Assembly: GCF_004028635.1 (NCBI RefSeq)
Contig: NZ_RQJW01000006.1
Span: forward strand, 434,001-498,000
Length of the DNA stretch: 64,000 nt
Direction of reading: 5' to 3'
Source of the DNA: Streptomyces cyaneus
GTDB lineage: Bacteria; Actinomycetota; Actinomycetes; Streptomycetales; Streptomycetaceae
Shown here: in pieces, positions 61,699 through 64,000 of the stretch
Position numbering within the stretch: position 1 is the stretch's first letter
Layout: each line of letters begins with the position of its first letter
Notes under the pieces: model-generated
The model's database searches: none
The model's input: only the letters and a program-made list of their open reading frames with translations
Told to the model about the DNA's origin: nothing
Program-made: the position numbers and the translations under genes

Positions 61699-61712
61699 TG
61701 CAACCGCTTTCT
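61699..61712 (-). promoter_or_regulatory. Candidate LacI-family operator
   Basis: TGCAACCGCTTTCT matches the TGNAANCGNTTNCA consensus seen for many Streptomyces sugar regulators at all but the last base. It lies 10 bases upstream of the leftward ATG at 61688. Confidence 0.5.
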
Positions 61713-61787
61713 CGCAAGTCACAGTGAGGGCAGGGGAGTTGGCTGAGGAAGGCGCCTGGGGTGTCTTGATCGCGTGAGGGGGACGGG

Positions 61788-62207
61788 GTGGGTGTTCCGG
61801 CGGCGAAGGTGTTCTTCGCGGAGGTGCGGGCGCTGTTCGCGGAAGCGGCCGAGAGGCGGGGGCTGGAGGGGCCGGGTGAACGCAGATCCGACCTGTTGCT
61901 CGCCACGTCCTGTTACAGCAGCGGGGGCCTGACGTACGAGTTCTACTTCGAGTGGTTCGAAGTCCATGTCAGGGTCAGCGCGGTCCTTGAAACGGAGACC
62001 GGCAAGATCAAGGCCAATGTCGAGCAGCTGGCCATCGCGGCAGGTGTCGTCGAGAAGAGGGGCGGTGTGTCGTTCAGCGCCCGTAATCAGAAGCAGATGA
62101 AGAAGTCGCTGGAAGGCCAGGTGCGTTACGTCGAACTGGTGCACCCCTTCCTCTCGGGTGACCGGGAGGCGGCCGAGGAACTCATCCGCAAGGCCGGTGC
62201 ACGGTAA
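61788..62207 (+). CDS. Hypothetical protein
   Basis: 139 residues, soluble, mixed helix and strand: EVRALFAEAAERRGLEG, then YEFYFEWFEVHVRVSAVLETETG and GVSFSARNQKQMKKSLEGQVRYVELV. I recognise no family. GTG start with GAGGGGG upstream. Confidence 0.65.
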   Translation: MGVPAAKVFFAEVRALFAEAAERRGLEGPGERRSDLLLATSCYSSGGLTYEFYFEWFEVHVRVSAVLETETGKIKANVEQLAIAAGVVEKRGGVSFSARNQKQMKKSLEGQVRYVELVHPFLSGDREAAEELIRKAGAR

Positions 62208-62258
62208 GCGCGCAAGGCCCCAAGGAATGCCCCCTTTTTTTCGACTTGCCCCGCCTCA

Positions 62259-62864
62259 TCACTTCTTCGCCTGGCCCGCCTTCAGGATCTCCGCGACATC
62301 GAGCTTGACCTGTGCGCCAATGCAATCGGGCAGGGTGACCATCTCACCAGGGGAGTACAAGCGGTGGGTCGTGTACTCGTCGTCCGCAGGGTCGGTGAGG
62401 ACGTGCAGACGCTGGTGCTTGCGGTCGACGATCACGTAGACGGGAACGTCGGCGTCGGCGTAGGCGCCGACCTTGGTGTGCAGGTCGGTCTTCCAATTGC
62501 TGGAGGTGACTTCCAGGACCATTCGGAAGGCGATGGAGTCGTAGCAGTTGCGCTCGATGTGGTGGTCGTCGATGTCGGCGTCGACGATGCAGAGGTCGGG
62601 GGTAGCGAAGTCCTCGGGAGCGTCGGGTAGCCAGATGCTGACATTCTGGAGGACTGCTGTATCGCCTCCGTGGAGCCCGGCCATGGCGAAGGGCAGTACA
62701 AGGGTGGTCAGAGCCCAGGCGTGGGCAGCGTCCGGGGACGGGGTCACGAGGATCTGGCCTCCGATGATCTCGACGCGATACCCCGGATGGCGTTCCATGA
62801 TCTCTTCGGCCAGGGCCGTCAGCGAGACGTCATCGTGAGGCTGCTCGACGGCTGCTGTGGACAT
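62259..62864 (-). CDS. Uma2-family (DUF820) endonuclease-like protein
   Basis: 201 residues. Restriction-endonuclease-like core: PDLCIVDADI, MVLEVTSSNWKTDLHTKVGAYADADVPVYVIVD, with the Asp-(E)-x-K-like residues of the PD-(D/E)xK fold. Very common in actinobacteria and cyanobacteria in many copies; role unknown. Confidence 0.9.
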   Translation of the reverse strand: MSTAAVEQPHDDVSLTALAEEIMERHPGYRVEIIGGQILVTPSPDAAHAWALTTLVLPFAMAGLHGGDTAVLQNVSIWLPDAPEDFATPDLCIVDADIDDHHIERNCYDSIAFRMVLEVTSSNWKTDLHTKVGAYADADVPVYVIVDRKHQRLHVLTDPADDEYTTHRLYSPGEMVTLPDCIGAQVKLDVAEILKAGQAKK

Positions 62865-62964
62865 CGGTGCCTCCTGTGGGTGGTGCCGAGAGCATCATCG
62901 TAGGCCGAGCAGCGCCGGTATGTCCTTGACGATCACCTTCACCCAAACGGGTGCGCGCACCGCA

Positions 62965-62997
62965 GAGGGCCCCGCTCCCAACGGAAACGGGGCCCTC
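62965..62997 (-). terminator. Terminator hairpin after sdhB
   Basis: GAGGGCCCCG (62965-62974) pairs perfectly with CGGGGCCCTC (62988-62997), 34 bases beyond the sdhB stop at 63031. Confidence 0.8.
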
Positions 62998-63030
62998 ACA
63001 GCCGTACGAAAGGCCGTATCGAAAACGACC

Positions 63031-63792
63031 TCAGAAGCGGCGCGTGATCAGCGCCTTCTTCACCTCGGCGATCGCCTTCGTGACCTCGATGCCGCGCGGG
63101 CAGGCGTCCGTGCAGTTGAAGGTCGTGCGGCAGCGCCAGACGCCGTCCTTGTCGTTCAGGATCTCCAGGCGCTGCTCGCCGGCCTCATCACGCGAGTCGA
63201 AGATGAAGCGGTGCGCGTTGACGATGGCGGCCGGGCCGAAGTACTGGCCGTCGTTCCAGAAGACCGGGCACGAGGAGGTGCAGGCCGCGCAGAGGATGCA
63301 CTTCGTGGTGTCGTCGAAGCGCTCGCGGTCCTCGGCCGTCTGCAGGCGCTCGCGCGTGGGCTCGTTCGTGTCCTTCGTGATGAGGAAGGGCATGACGTCC
63401 CGGTACGCCTGGAAGAACGGCTCCATGTCCACGACCAGGTCCTTCAGGACCGTGAGGCCCTTGATGGGCTCGACCGTGATCGGCTTCTCGGGGTTGATGT
63501 CCTTGATGAGGGTCTTGCAGGCAAGGCGGTTCTTGCCGTTGATCCTCATCGCGTCCGAGCCGCAGATGCCGTGGGCGCAGGAGCGGCGGAAGGTCAGCGT
63601 GCCGTCGACGTCCCACTTGATCTTGTGGAGGCCGTCGAGGACGCGCTCCTTCGGGTCGATCTCCAGCTGGAAGTCTTCCCAGGTCGCCTCGGCCGAGACC
63701 TCCGGGTTGAAGCGGCGGACTCGGAACGTGACCGTGATGTAGGGGGACGCGGCGGACTCTGCCTCCACCTTGTCCATAACGGGGGTAGCCAT
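63031..63792 (-). CDS. sdhB: Succinate dehydrogenase iron-sulfur subunit
   Basis: 253 residues. The [2Fe-2S] cluster ligands are visible in SCAHGICGSDAM and RLAC, and the C-terminal cluster ligands in CILCAACTSSCP and CRTTFNCTDACPRG. Carries electrons from the flavoprotein to quinone in TCA cycle and respiration. The sdhA stop and sdhB start share one base (TGATG). Confidence 0.97.
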   Translation of the reverse strand: MATPVMDKVEAESAASPYITVTFRVRRFNPEVSAEATWEDFQLEIDPKERVLDGLHKIKWDVDGTLTFRRSCAHGICGSDAMRINGKNRLACKTLIKDINPEKPITVEPIKGLTVLKDLVVDMEPFFQAYRDVMPFLITKDTNEPTRERLQTAEDRERFDDTTKCILCAACTSSCPVFWNDGQYFGPAAIVNAHRFIFDSRDEAGEQRLEILNDKDGVWRCRTTFNCTDACPRGIEVTKAIAEVKKALITRRF

Positions 63793-64000
63793 CAGTACTT
63801 ACGCTCCATCGGCTGGTAGCGGGTCTGGACGACCGGCTTGTAGTCGAGACGGATGGACTCGGCGCCGTCGTCGCCCACCTCGCGGTACGCCATGGTGTGG
63901 CGCATGAAGTTGACGTCGTCTCGGTTGGGGTAGTCCTCGCGGTAGTGACCGCCGCGGGACTCCTTGCGGGCCAGCGCCGACACCGCCATGACCTCGGCCA
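63792..64000 (-). CDS. sdhA: Succinate dehydrogenase flavoprotein subunit, C-terminal fragment
   Basis: Only the last 68 codons are inside the window; the gene continues past the right edge. The tail reads ALARKESRGGHYREDYPNRDD then YREVGDDGAESIRLDYKPV, the conserved C terminus of SdhA/FrdA with the substrate-side Arg/His residues of the SRGGHYRED motif. Overlaps sdhB by one base. Confidence 0.95.
   Translation of the reverse strand, partial: AEVMAVSALARKESRGGHYREDYPNRDDVNFMRHTMAYREVGDDGAESIRLDYKPVVQTRYQPMERKY

Overview
The window is high-GC actinobacterial DNA with very dense coding, frequent GTG starts and many 4-base GTGA/ATGA gene overlaps. Gene content and order (folD, mdh, choline-betaine operon, glyA, trpS, the DprE1/DprE2 cluster, dacA with the small SCO4848-type membrane protein, sdhB/sdhA) fit the conserved chromosomal core of a Streptomyces, resembling the S. 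coelicolor SCO4815-SCO4856 interval as I remember it. I see no rRNA, tRNA, CRISPR array, transposase or phage gene.

Region 1 (1-14.7 kb) is a signalling and cell-wall-sensing neighbourhood. Four related one-membrane-span proteins carry a cytoplasmic helix-turn-helix domain; of their outside parts one is a peptidoglycan-binding domain, two are DUF2690 domains and one is absent. Two Ser/Thr kinase plus FHA-protein pairs are arranged as a tandem duplication. One kinase ends outside in a peptidoglycan-binding module resembling that of an HTH protein, the other in a lytic-transglycosylase-like domain. Two small secreted four-cysteine proteins lie among them, and a partial glycoside-hydrolase-like gene runs off the left edge. 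A WhiJ/BldB-type unit (XRE regulator, DUF397 protein, divergent SpoIIAB-like ATPase) is embedded. folD and its DUF3017 partner sit inside this region.

Region 2 (15-34.8 kb) is metabolic. It holds mdh, a MarR-GNAT regulator with an 18-bp palindrome at its start, a WYL regulator, and a five-gene choline/glycine-betaine oxidation and uptake operon. These are followed by a PEP-mutase-like gene with two tandem AhpD-like genes opposite a MocR regulator, a DMT exporter, a lipoprotein plus glutathionylspermidine-synthase-like pair, and ornithine aminotransferase.

Region 3 (34.9-48.7 kb) begins with a ZTP riboswitch and glyA, then an ECF sigma operon with two paralogous surface proteins, trpS and a 2'-5' RNA ligase-like gene. 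Next is a compact set for decaprenyl-phosphoryl-arabinose-type sugar lipid synthesis (DprE2, DprE1, PAP2 phosphatase, UbiA-type phosphoribosyltransferase, GtrA), followed by a BrkB protein and a D,D-carboxypeptidase.

Region 4 (48.7-64 kb) holds a membrane metallophosphoesterase, an orphan peptide-type binding protein, a SpoIIAB-like ATPase, an OmpR/HK two-component pair divergent from an MMPL exporter with an unusual C-terminal domain, a TetR regulator, a secreted serine protease, a DCC-family plus membrane-protein pair behind a well-defined promoter with two operators, a polysaccharide-lyase-like secreted protein, a Uma2 nuclease-like protein, and sdhB/sdhA at the right edge.

An unusual theme is short tandem repeats, coding and intercistronic: 15-bp units in the betaine ATPase gene and in one HTH receptor, 18-bp units in the MocR gene and at an AhpD gene junction, and 17-bp units between dprE1 and dprE2.
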